DNA from: CAJQGY01 sp964417685
GTDB lineage: Bacteria > Pseudomonadota > Gammaproteobacteria > Magnimaribacterales > D2472
Direction of reading: 5' to 3'
Length of the DNA: 6,201 nt
Assembly: GCA_964417685.1 (NCBI GenBank)
Contig: CAYQIT010000038.1
Location: forward strand, 1 to 6,201
This document shows positions 1 to 6,201 of this stretch, one piece after another. A program made the translations under genes and the position numbers. The stretch's first letter is position 1. Every line of letters starts with the position of its first letter. Under the pieces are notes generated by a model. That model was not told the DNA's origin. It worked only from the letters and a program-made list of their open reading frames with translations, and did no database searches.

Positions 1-576
1 AAAGGTAAGATAATTAATGTTGAAAAAGCAAGAATAGATAAAGTTCTTGGCTCACAAGAGGTTGGAACCTTGATTAAGGCTCTTGGGTGTGGAATTGGAA
101 AAGATGACTTTGATATAGAAAAACTTAGGTATCACAGAATCATAATAATGACAGATGCCGATGTTGATGGCTCCCATATAAGAACCCTGCTTTTAACTTT
201 TTTCTACAGACAAATGTATGAAATAGTAGAAAATGGACATATTTATATAGCACTTCCACCTCTATATAAAATTACTAAAGGCAAAGAATTTGTATATGCA
301 TCAGACGAAGAAGAGAAAGAACAGGCAGTTAAAGACTTTTCTGCAGCGGGAACAAGGGGTTTAGAAGTTCAAAGATATAAAGGACTTGGAGAGATGAACC
401 CTGAGCAGTTATGGTCTACAACAATGGATCCCGAGCATAGAAGAATGATGAGAGTTGATATTAAAGATGTTCTAGACGCAAACGAGTCATTTGAGGTCTT
501 AATGGGTGACGATGTAGAGCCAAGAAGAGAATTTATCAACAACAACGCTCTTTCTGTTACAGACTTAGATATTTAA
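1..576 (+). CDS. gyrB: DNA gyrase subunit B, C-terminal part (5' end outside window)
   Basis: This is the last 191 residues of GyrB, the ATPase subunit of the cytoplasmic topoisomerase that introduces negative supercoils. The frame is open from base 1, so the gene begins outside the window. The segment starts in the TOPRIM domain: KGKIINVEKARIDK at residues 1-14, then the metal-binding TDADVDGSH with aspartates at about residues 52, 54 and 56. It ends with the tail domain: QRYKGLGEMNPEQLW (about 124-138), a TTMDPEHRR block, GDDVEPRR and a terminal DLDI. The NVEKAR, ALGCGIG and final LDI signatures favour GyrB over ParE. Only about 25 residues separate PPLYKITKGKE from GLEVQRYKG, so the long insert that E. 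coli GyrB carries there is missing. The TAA stop overlaps the stop of the convergent plsC gene. Identification is secure; the missing insert is the odd feature. Confidence 0.97.
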   Translation, partial: KGKIINVEKARIDKVLGSQEVGTLIKALGCGIGKDDFDIEKLRYHRIIIMTDADVDGSHIRTLLLTFFYRQMYEIVENGHIYIALPPLYKITKGKEFVYASDEEEKEQAVKDFSAAGTRGLEVQRYKGLGEMNPEQLWSTTMDPEHRRMMRVDIKDVLDANESFEVLMGDDVEPRREFINNNALSVTDLDI

Positions 577-1271
577 TTGATTTCCTGATAATTAAGTTTA
601 ATCCAGTCATAGGCCTTATTTGTAACATCTTTAGCACTAAGTGCCTCAATAGGCTTCCCAATCCTCAACCTTACAGTGCCGGGGTATTTTCTAAACTCTC
701 TATTTCTCCAATATTTCCCTGAATTATGACAAACAGGAATGATTGGGACCTTATTTTCATAAGATATTAACCCACAACTTGAACCAAACTTTTGTATGCC
801 TTTTTCAGGCCTCACCCTGGTTCCCTCGGGAAACAATATAATAGAAAACCCTTTCCTAAGTTTTAATTTTGCCTTATTAACAACACGCTTAAGGCTTTTA
901 AACTTTTTTGCTCTATCCACTGTAATTGGTTTAGTGCAAGCTACAGCCCACCCAAAAAAAGGAATAAGCAATAGTTCTTTCTTAACAACAGATGTTGATG
1001 GAACTACAAGCGTTTGAAGAAAAAGAGACTCCCATGGCCCCTGGTGGTTTGAAGCGATTACACAAGGACGATCAATTAAATTTTCTCTACCTTCTATTTC
1101 CCAATCAATCATACAAATGACTTTTAATAACTTTAGTATTAAATAAACCCAGATAGATATTAGCTTTTGTAAAGATATGGTTTTTAAAAAGGGATATAGA
1201 ATAATAAGCAGGGCGGAAAATATAATCAGAAAAGGGTAAAAAACAGCATTAAAAATAAAGCTTCTTATCAC
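573..1271 (-). CDS. plsC: 1-acyl-sn-glycerol-3-phosphate acyltransferase (PlsC family)
   Basis: This 232-residue protein belongs to the lysophospholipid acyltransferase family. It probably adds the second acyl chain to lysophosphatidic acid, making phosphatidic acid at the inner membrane. Residues 1-55 are strongly hydrophobic and form one or two membrane segments. The catalytic block is NHQGPWES (about 75-82): histidine 76 is followed by glutamate 81, so the usual HX4D is HX4E here. Next come a KKELLLIPFFGW substrate-site block (97-108), the phosphate-binding FPEGTR (147-152) and VPIIPV (175-180). Length is normal for PlsC. The GTG start lies inside the TGA stop of the upstream synthetase gene as GTGA, so translation is probably coupled. 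The nearest GGAGG is about 22 bases upstream, too far to act as an ordinary ribosome site. The family is certain; the exact acyl acceptor is inferred. Confidence 0.9.
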   Translation of the reverse strand: MIRSFIFNAVFYPFLIIFSALLIILYPFLKTISLQKLISIWVYLILKLLKVICMIDWEIEGRENLIDRPCVIASNHQGPWESLFLQTLVVPSTSVVKKELLLIPFFGWAVACTKPITVDRAKKFKSLKRVVNKAKLKLRKGFSIILFPEGTRVRPEKGIQKFGSSCGLISYENKVPIIPVCHNSGKYWRNREFRKYPGTVRLRIGKPIEALSAKDVTNKAYDWIKLNYQEIN

Positions 1272-2626
1272 GTTATTTTGTTTTTAAGAAAATCCTCCAA
1301 ATCTTCAATTTTTAGCCTTTCTTGCTGCATTGTATCTCTATCTCTAATTGTAACAGTACCATCTTCTAGGCTTTCGAAGTCAACCGTAATACATACCGGA
1401 GTGCCTATTTCATCATGTCTCCTGTACCCCTTTCCTATATTTCCGGTGTTTTCTAGTAGTATTCTGCCTATATTTAAACCTTGAAGTGTTTTTTTAATTT
1501 TTGATGAAAGAGCCACTATTTCTTCGTTATTTTTTTTAAGAGGAATAACAGCAGCTTTTATTGGAGCTAAATGAGGCTTGAGTCCAAGAACAACCCTTTC
1601 CTTGCCATCACCAAGCGTCTCAACCTTATAGGCTTCATTTAGTATAGCCAAGAAGCCTCTTTCAACACCTGCTGATGGCTCAATAACATAAGGAACAACC
1701 CACTCCTTTGTTTGTAAGTCCTGCAGGGCCAGCTTAGAGTTTGAATCTTTATTTTCCATAACCTTAGCAACAATATTTAAATCATCTTGATTTTTTGTAT
1801 GAGAACCAAGATCAAAATCTGTCCTATTTGCAATACCCTCTAGCTCTTCAAGCCCATGTGGGAATTTATACATTAAATCAACAGTTCTTTTAGAATAATG
1901 AGCTAGCTCATCATCAGGCACCTCATAAAGCTCTATTTGAGATCTCGCAACACCCTGTTTTTCCCACCAATGTAGCCTTTTATCAACCCACTCATCATGA
2001 ATAGTTTCATCACTACCAGGCTTAACAAAATACTCTAACTCCATTTGCTCAAACTCTCTCACTCTAAAAATAAAATTCCTCGGTGTAATCTCATTCCTAA
2101 AGGCTTTACCTATTTGAGCAATTCCAAACGGAAGTGATTTTGATGAAGAATCAACCACATTTTTAAAATTTGTAAATATTTGTTGAGCTGTTTCAGGTCT
2201 TAAATAAGCAAAAGAATCCTCGGTTTCAACTGGCCCAATGCTTGTTTTAAACATTAAATTAAAAGGCCTAGGCTCTGTGAGCTCTGAAGAGCCGCACGAT
2301 GGGCATTTTTTACTAGGAAGTTGATCTGCTCTCCACCTTGCTTGACAGTTTTTACAATCAACCATTGGGTCTGAGAAAGTGCTCTCATGCCCAGAATGCC
2401 TTAAAACTAGGGGGTTTGTAAGGATTGATGCATCTAAACCTTCAATATTATCATTTTCATAAATCATCGAAGACCACCAGGCATTTTTGATGTTATTTTT
2501 TAACTCAACACCAAGTGGACCATAGTCATAACTGCCTTGAAGACCTCCATATATTTCATTTGATTGAAAAATAAAACCTCTTCGTTTGCAAAGCGCAACC
2601 AATTCTTCCATTGTTTTAGCAGTCAA
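1268..2626 (-). CDS. glyS: Glycyl-tRNA synthetase, single-chain (alpha2) class II type
   Basis: This 452-residue class II synthetase charges tRNA-Gly with glycine and acts as a homodimer by family precedent. The N-terminal block has GGLQGSYDYGPLG (27-39). A zinc-ribbon-like element has cysteines 91, 94, 108 and 111. YLRPETAQ follows at 141-148. Motif 2 is FRNEITPRNFIFRVREFEQ (about 176-194), and motif 3 is EPSAGVERG (316-324). The anticodon-binding domain spans about 347-452 and includes YRRHDEIGTP. Length fits the roughly 460-residue alpha2 enzymes of actinobacteria and staphylococci. The start is TTG, chosen because a GAGGGAGA ribosome site lies 6 bases upstream; an in-frame ATG five codons later has none. 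The gene is first in an operon with plsC, overlapping it by 4 bases. Most gammaproteobacteria use the alpha2beta2 GlyQ/GlyS enzyme instead, so this gene is probably acquired. Function is very secure. Confidence 0.97.
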   Translation of the reverse strand: MTAKTMEELVALCKRRGFIFQSNEIYGGLQGSYDYGPLGVELKNNIKNAWWSSMIYENDNIEGLDASILTNPLVLRHSGHESTFSDPMVDCKNCQARWRADQLPSKKCPSCGSSELTEPRPFNLMFKTSIGPVETEDSFAYLRPETAQQIFTNFKNVVDSSSKSLPFGIAQIGKAFRNEITPRNFIFRVREFEQMELEYFVKPGSDETIHDEWVDKRLHWWEKQGVARSQIELYEVPDDELAHYSKRTVDLMYKFPHGLEELEGIANRTDFDLGSHTKNQDDLNIVAKVMENKDSNSKLALQDLQTKEWVVPYVIEPSAGVERGFLAILNEAYKVETLGDGKERVVLGLKPHLAPIKAAVIPLKKNNEEIVALSSKIKKTLQGLNIGRILLENTGNIGKGYRRHDEIGTPVCITVDFESLEDGTVTIRDRDTMQQERLKIEDLEDFLKNKIT

Positions 2627-2632
2627 AATCTA

Positions 2633-2640
2633 TCTCCCTC
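2633..2640 (-). promoter_or_regulatory. Ribosome binding site of the glycyl-tRNA synthetase gene
   Basis: On the minus strand this reads GAGGGAGA, which contains both GAGG and GGAG matches to the end of 16S rRNA. It stands 6 bases before the TTG at 2626. The in-frame ATG at 2611 is preceded by ACTGCTAAAACA, with no purine-rich match. This site therefore decides in favour of the TTG start. Confidence 0.65.
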
Positions 2641-2643
2641 ATT

Positions 2644-2657
2644 AAATGTAGACATTT
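2644..2657. repeat. Short perfect inverted repeat in the synthetase leader
   Basis: AAATGT and ACATTT form two perfect 6-base arms around a 2-base centre (AG). The element lies just upstream of the ribosome site of the synthetase gene. With only 2 central bases it resembles a protein-binding dyad more than an RNA hairpin. In a region this rich in A and T, chance is a serious alternative, and no known operator is recognised. Confidence 0.3.
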
Positions 2658-2762
2658 GTTACTTTTTTATGGCCTATAACCATTACATCAAACCAAACCA
2701 CATAGTATTTAATATATTTACAGTTAGCTTAAATTATATATTAGTATTAAGATTAAAGCGCT

Positions 2763-3626
2763 ATGAAAGCATTATTTACATTATTATCAATTTTACCTAG
2801 GTTTATTTATGTATTGATTGCTGATCTTATAGTTATAACCAGAATTTATAAGCATTTTGAAGGCTTTAAAATTACAAAAGCTAACTTAACAATAATAATG
2901 CCAAACCTATCTCCCGATGAAATTGAGCTAGAGTCAATAAAAAGTTATAAACAAACCTTAATAAGCACAAGAGAAACTTTTATAGCATGGTCTCGTTCCT
3001 CTAAATTCATTAACTCAAATATTTTAGTAATAAATAACAATTATTTATTATCAGAACACAAAGAAAAAAATAAAGGTTTTATGATGGTAGCAATTCATAG
3101 CAGAAGTGTAGACATGCTTCTGTCATGGATAAATTCTCAAACCTCATCAACTTCATTGTATAAAAAAATTAAGTTCAGGCCTCTTGATAAATATGTAAGA
3201 AAGATTAGAGAAAATAAGATAAACAAAGTTTACGAGACCGGTATACTCGGGGTTAAAAAATTGTTGAATGCACTTACTAAAAACGAGGTTGTTTGCATGG
3301 CCGCAGATCAAGTTCCACAAAGAGGAATGGGTGAGTATGTTGATCTGTTTGGTAGAAAAAGCTACACAACAACACTCATACCAAGGCTGGCTTTAAAGAC
3401 AAACAAGGCCGCAATTTTCTGCTCTGTAAACAAAGCAAATGACGCAGGCTTCCTTAGAATAAATTTGCACCCATCAAGCGAGGATCTATATGATAAGAGT
3501 AAGCACCTACTATCATTAAATCAATCAATAGAAAAGCTTATTTATGAAAATATTTATGATTATTCCTGGGAATATAAAAAATACAGAAGACCTTACCAGG
3601 GCGATCAGGACCCATACAAATTCTAG
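2763..3626 (+). CDS. LpxL/LpxM (HtrB)-family lipid A acyltransferase
   Basis: This 287-residue protein fits the bacterial lipid A acyltransferase family, inner-membrane enzymes that add secondary acyl chains to the lipid A precursor. Residues 4-26 form one hydrophobic anchor. The stretch around IIMPNLSPDE (44-53) matches the family's conserved region after the anchor. The catalytic HX4D motif is HSRSVD, with His112 and Asp117. Further family blocks are FRPLDKYVRKIRE (138-150), ADQVPQRGMGEYVDLFG (181-197), YTTTLIPRLA (201-210) and YDYSWEYKKYRR (265-276). Length is slightly below the roughly 306 residues of E. coli LpxL. A stop at 2754-2756 makes the ATG at 2763 the earliest possible start; no clear ribosome site precedes it. 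The family is secure. Which acyl chain is used, and which position is acylated, cannot be read from the sequence, so no symbol is given. Confidence 0.9.
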   Translation: MKALFTLLSILPRFIYVLIADLIVITRIYKHFEGFKITKANLTIIMPNLSPDEIELESIKSYKQTLISTRETFIAWSRSSKFINSNILVINNNYLLSEHKEKNKGFMMVAIHSRSVDMLLSWINSQTSSTSLYKKIKFRPLDKYVRKIRENKINKVYETGILGVKKLLNALTKNEVVCMAADQVPQRGMGEYVDLFGRKSYTTTLIPRLALKTNKAAIFCSVNKANDAGFLRINLHPSSEDLYDKSKHLLSLNQSIEKLIYENIYDYSWEYKKYRRPYQGDQDPYKF

Positions 3627-3628
3627 GT

Positions 3629-5062
3629 TTATTTTTGCCAAAAAACAGTTGTAAATAAAACCAGAAGAGTAAAGATTTCTAACCTTCCAAGGATCATGGC
3701 AAGAGCAAGAATAGACTTACCAAAATTGCTTACAGAGCCATAGGTTTCAGCGACCTGCCCAAGGCCAGGGCCTAAATTATTTAAACATGCCCCAATAGCA
3801 GAAAACGAGCTTTCGAAATCCATACCGGTTGCCAACAAAGAAAGAAGTAGTAACATAAAACATATTACATATATAGAAAAGAAACCCCACACAGATTCAG
3901 CAACTTTGTCATCAACAGCTTTTGATCCAATTTTTAGAGATACAACTGCATTTGGATGAACAAGCCTCATTATATTAATCTTAGCGTGGTTTATCATAAT
4001 CAAAACCCTCCAAGATTTAATACCACCACCAACAGATCCAGAGCATGCGCCTATAAAAGCACCAATAAGCAATAAAAAAGTTATAGACGTAGGCCATGAA
4101 GAATAGTCTGTGCTAACAAACCCAGTCGTTGTAACTATAGAGACAGATTGAAATAAAATTTCTCTAAATGAGCCCCCATCAAAACCAACTATAATTGATA
4201 AAAGTAAAGACAAACTAATAACAACAGACAATATAGAGACAAAAAACCTCAACTCAGAGTCATGGAAATACTTAAGAGGTTTCTTTTTATATACAGCAAA
4301 ATAATGAAGGGCATAGCTGAGAGCTGATAAAAGCATAAAAACCATACATATGACTTCTATTGATATGCTATTAAAGTAACCGATGCTTTCGTCATGGGTT
4401 GAAAAACCACCAATAGAAACAGTGCTTAAGCTATGAGATATGGCATCAAAAGCACTCATACCAAAAGCAAAATAAAGCAAGGCGCAAACAACTGTTAAGC
4501 CCAGATAAATAAGCCATAAAGCTTGAGCTGTTTCCTTAATTCTCGGAGTAAGCTTCTGATCACTCAAAGCTCCAGGAATTTCGGTTTTATAGAGTTGGCC
4601 ACCACCTATACCAAGCAAGGGCATGACAGCAATAGCCAATACTATTAAACCCATACCACCCATCCATTGAAGTAACTGCCTATAAAATAATACTGACTCA
4701 GGCATATTATTAAGGCCTGAAATCACAGTTGCTCCTGTCGTAGTTATTCCAGACATAGACTCAAAAAACGAATCAACAAATGACATTCCATATAAATAGA
4801 AAGGTATAGATCCAACCAATGACAAGACAATCCAAAACAAAGTGATTATTACAAAACCCTCTTTAACCCCCATCTCTTCTTTGCTTTTCTTGGTTAATTG
4901 CCATGCGACGATGGAAGGTATAAAAATAACCAAGAAAGTTGTAATAAATATATTGCTAGAACCGTCATCAAATATAAAGGAAACCACCAAAGGCACCAAT
5001 AAAGATAATGAAAAAAAAGCAACAAGAATGCTAAATAAATTAATTATTGATTTTATAGCCAT
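3629..5062 (-). CDS. trkH: Trk potassium uptake system membrane channel TrkH
   Basis: This 477-residue polytopic inner-membrane protein is the ion-conducting subunit of the Trk potassium uptake system; E. coli TrkH has 483 residues. All four pore loops are visible, each with its filter glycine: SGITTTGA (104-111), TVSIGGFS (214-221), VTTTGFVS (310-317) and NNLGPGLG (428-435). Retention of glycine in every loop supports potassium selectivity. CSGSVGGGIKSWR (340-352) is the family's conserved third-repeat segment linked to gating. Hydrophobic helices flank each loop. The ATG overlaps the last base of the trkA stop (TGATG), so the two are co-transcribed and probably translationally coupled, with TrkA made first. 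The TAA stop lies 2 bases from the stop of the convergent acyltransferase gene. The window shows no other Trk component. Confidence 0.96.
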   Translation of the reverse strand: MAIKSIINLFSILVAFFSLSLLVPLVVSFIFDDGSSNIFITTFLVIFIPSIVAWQLTKKSKEEMGVKEGFVIITLFWIVLSLVGSIPFYLYGMSFVDSFFESMSGITTTGATVISGLNNMPESVLFYRQLLQWMGGMGLIVLAIAVMPLLGIGGGQLYKTEIPGALSDQKLTPRIKETAQALWLIYLGLTVVCALLYFAFGMSAFDAISHSLSTVSIGGFSTHDESIGYFNSISIEVICMVFMLLSALSYALHYFAVYKKKPLKYFHDSELRFFVSILSVVISLSLLLSIIVGFDGGSFREILFQSVSIVTTTGFVSTDYSSWPTSITFLLLIGAFIGACSGSVGGGIKSWRVLIMINHAKINIMRLVHPNAVVSLKIGSKAVDDKVAESVWGFFSIYVICFMLLLLSLLATGMDFESSFSAIGACLNNLGPGLGQVAETYGSVSNFGKSILALAMILGRLEIFTLLVLFTTVFWQK

Positions 5063-6201
5063 CAGCTTTCTTTAAAAAACTTCTCAATTTCTTCCATTAG
5101 GTTTTTATCTTCTAAGAAAAATATTAAATGGTCGTTTAGTGCAAGTTTTACGCTCTTGCTAGGCATTATGACGTCACCATGCCTAACTATAGCTGCTATA
5201 GAGGCTCCCTCAGGCATTGGGATATCATCAATAGACTTACCAAATAGATGAGACGTGTGCTCATTTGCATGAACAATGCCTTCAATGGCCTCAGCGCCAG
5301 TGTCCATTTTAAGCATAACATCTTGCGCAACATCGCTTTCACGAAGATCTTGAAGAACAGATGACACGGTTAATCTGTAGGGCGCAATATAAGTATCTAT
5401 AAACCCAGGTACTAACTTCAAATATGAAGGGTTATTTAAAATAATCATAGTTTTTTTTGCGCCCAGCTTTTTTGCTAGCAACGAAGACATAACATTTGTC
5501 TCATCATCGTTTGTTAAAGCACAAAAAACATCTATAGAGTCTATACTTTCGCTCTTAAGAAGGTCATCATCAGTTGCGGAGCCCTTAAGTACAATTGTTT
5601 TGTCTAATTCCCTTGATAGCCTCTCACACTTTTCTTCGTTAGAGTCTATTAATTTAACCTTATAGTCATTCTCAAGCTCTCTAGCCAAAGAAAAGCCAAT
5701 TTTGCCACCACCAACTATCATTATTCTTGATGATGCGTCTTCATGTCTAAATTCGTCTACTATTCTATCGACTCTATCTGACCCAGAAACAAAGTAAACC
5801 TCATCATTTTCTTTAATTACCGTGTCTCCGTTTGGTATAAAAGGCTTGTTTTTTCTATATATCATAGGGATATATGCCTCAACACCAGGCATATCATCTT
5901 TTATGTTCTTCAATTCTCTTCCTACAAGCTCACCTTGTTTTTTTGCCTTAACCGAAACAAGCTTTACCTTGCCATCAGCAAATTCTTCAATTTGGTTTGC
6001 GCCAGGGTGAGCAATTAGTTCTCTAAGGTGAGAAGTGACTTCATACTCAGGACTAATCGGGATATCTATTATATTGTCTCCAAAAATAGATAAATTATTT
6101 ATATATTCGGAGTCTTTAAACCTACAGATAGTTTTTTTCGCATTGAATTGTTTTTTTGCAATCTGACATGCGATTATGTTTACCTCGTCATTGCTTGTAA
6201 C
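5062..6201 (-). CDS. trkA: Trk system potassium uptake regulator TrkA (N-terminus outside window)
   Basis: TrkA is the cytoplasmic nucleotide-binding protein that gates TrkH in response to NAD(H) or ATP/ADP. The frame is open to the right edge, giving 379 visible residues; compared with the 458 of E. coli TrkA, about 75-80 are missing. The visible part starts at VTSNDEVNIIACQ, the end of the first Rossmann fold. A first RCK-C domain follows (about 80-150). The second Rossmann fold has the complete dinucleotide motif VGGGKIG (about 163-169), a later acidic LIDSNEEK and ALTNDDETN (about 228-236). A second RCK-C domain occupies roughly 290-379. An in-frame TTG at 5913 is not the start, because homology continues well upstream of it. 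The TGA stop overlaps the trkH ATG by one base. Confidence 0.96.
   Translation of the reverse strand, partial: VTSNDEVNIIACQIAKKQFNAKKTICRFKDSEYINNLSIFGDNIIDIPISPEYEVTSHLRELIAHPGANQIEEFADGKVKLVSVKAKKQGELVGRELKNIKDDMPGVEAYIPMIYRKNKPFIPNGDTVIKENDEVYFVSGSDRVDRIVDEFRHEDASSRIMIVGGGKIGFSLARELENDYKVKLIDSNEEKCERLSRELDKTIVLKGSATDDDLLKSESIDSIDVFCALTNDDETNVMSSLLAKKLGAKKTMIILNNPSYLKLVPGFIDTYIAPYRLTVSSVLQDLRESDVAQDVMLKMDTGAEAIEGIVHANEHTSHLFGKSIDDIPMPEGASIAAIVRHGDVIMPSKSVKLALNDHLIFFLEDKNLMEEIEKFFKES

Larger units (their letters stand above)
2627..2762. promoter_or_regulatory. Divergent intergenic region between the synthetase and acyltransferase genes
   Basis: This is the only real intergenic gap in the window, and both flanking genes point away from it, so it should contain two promoters. 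On the minus strand a perfect TATAAT lies at 2738-2733, which would give a leader of about 100 bases before the synthetase; no good -35 box stands upstream of it. On the plus strand TTTACA (2717-2722) resembles a -35 box, and TATATT (2737-2742) resembles a -10 box, but the 14-base spacer is too short for a standard promoter. The two -10 candidates overlap. The region is very AT-rich, so such matches are cheap. The presence of promoters is inferred from layout; the exact boxes are tentative. Confidence 0.4.

Noticed and set aside
1..576. ParE (topoisomerase IV subunit B) as the identity of the first gene
   Set aside because: The short TOPRIM region is ParE-like in length, but NVEKAR, ALGCGIG, TTMDPEHRRM, GDDVEPRR and the terminal LDI are GyrB signatures.
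796..1017. Plus-strand open frame antisense to plsC
   Set aside because: It lies wholly within a gene with clear catalytic motifs on the other strand, and its translation has no domain features.
1278..1484. Plus-strand open frame antisense to the 3' end of the synthetase gene
   Set aside because: It lies wholly inside the conserved anticodon-binding domain coding region; the serine-rich translation looks like a shadow of the real gene.
2627..2726. T-box or other riboswitch in the roughly 100-base leader of the glycyl-tRNA synthetase
   Set aside because: No T-box sequence, no specifier-loop architecture and no terminator/antiterminator pair is visible; the leader is AT-rich with only one short palindrome.
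2564..2800. Plus-strand open frame of 78 codons crossing the divergent gap
   Set aside because: It begins antisense inside the synthetase gene, runs across the promoter region and overlaps the start of the acyltransferase in another frame. Its translation shows no recognisable family and is typical of AT-rich non-coding sequence.
5060..5064. Frameshift or TrkA-TrkH fusion at the trkA/trkH boundary
   Set aside because: TrkA ends at its normal C-terminus and TrkH starts at a normal N-terminus. The TGATG overlap is ordinary operon coupling.
4842..5075. Plus-strand open frame antisense to the start of trkH
   Set aside because: It overlaps the well-supported trkH N-terminal region and shows no family features of its own.
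5822..6010. Plus-strand open frame antisense to trkA
   Set aside because: It lies inside the conserved first RCK-C region of trkA and is a shadow frame.

Overview
This AT-rich, gene-dense window looks like chromosomal housekeeping DNA from a streamlined, probably marine gammaproteobacterium. A SAR86-like lineage would fit, but that is inference from base composition, compactness and gene style, not a proven assignment. Six protein genes fill almost all of it. From left to right they are the 3' end of gyrB (+), plsC (-), a single-chain glycyl-tRNA synthetase (-), an LpxL/HtrB-family acyltransferase (+), trkH (-) and trkA (-, cut by the right edge). I see no tRNA, rRNA, CRISPR array, insertion sequence or prophage gene.

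The layout is strongly economical. gyrB and plsC run tail to tail and share the bases of their stop codons. The synthetase and plsC overlap by four bases (GTGA). trkA and trkH overlap by one base (TGATG). lpxL-like and trkH run tail to tail with two bases between them. The only non-coding stretch longer than a few bases is the 136-bp divergent gap at 2627-2762. It must hold the start signals for the synthetase-plsC operon (leftward) and the acyltransferase (rightward).

The gene set matches, from memory, the neighbourhood of the replication origin in Pseudomonas-type gammaproteobacteria: gyrB, a PlsC-type acyltransferase, the glycyl-tRNA synthetase genes, an LpxL-type acyltransferase and trkA. 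The main surprise is the synthetase. Where such genomes carry glyQ and glyS (the alpha2beta2 enzyme), this one has a single gene for the unrelated-architecture alpha2 type, which suggests replacement in place. The second surprise is that the visible GyrB lacks the roughly 165-170-residue insert in the TOPRIM region that E. coli and Pseudomonas GyrB carry.

Functionally the genes cover DNA supercoiling (GyrB), phospholipid synthesis (PlsC), translation (GlyRS), outer-membrane lipid A acylation (LpxL-like) and potassium uptake (TrkH channel with its TrkA regulator). I found no convincing undescribed multi-gene system; the points of interest are evolutionary and architectural.
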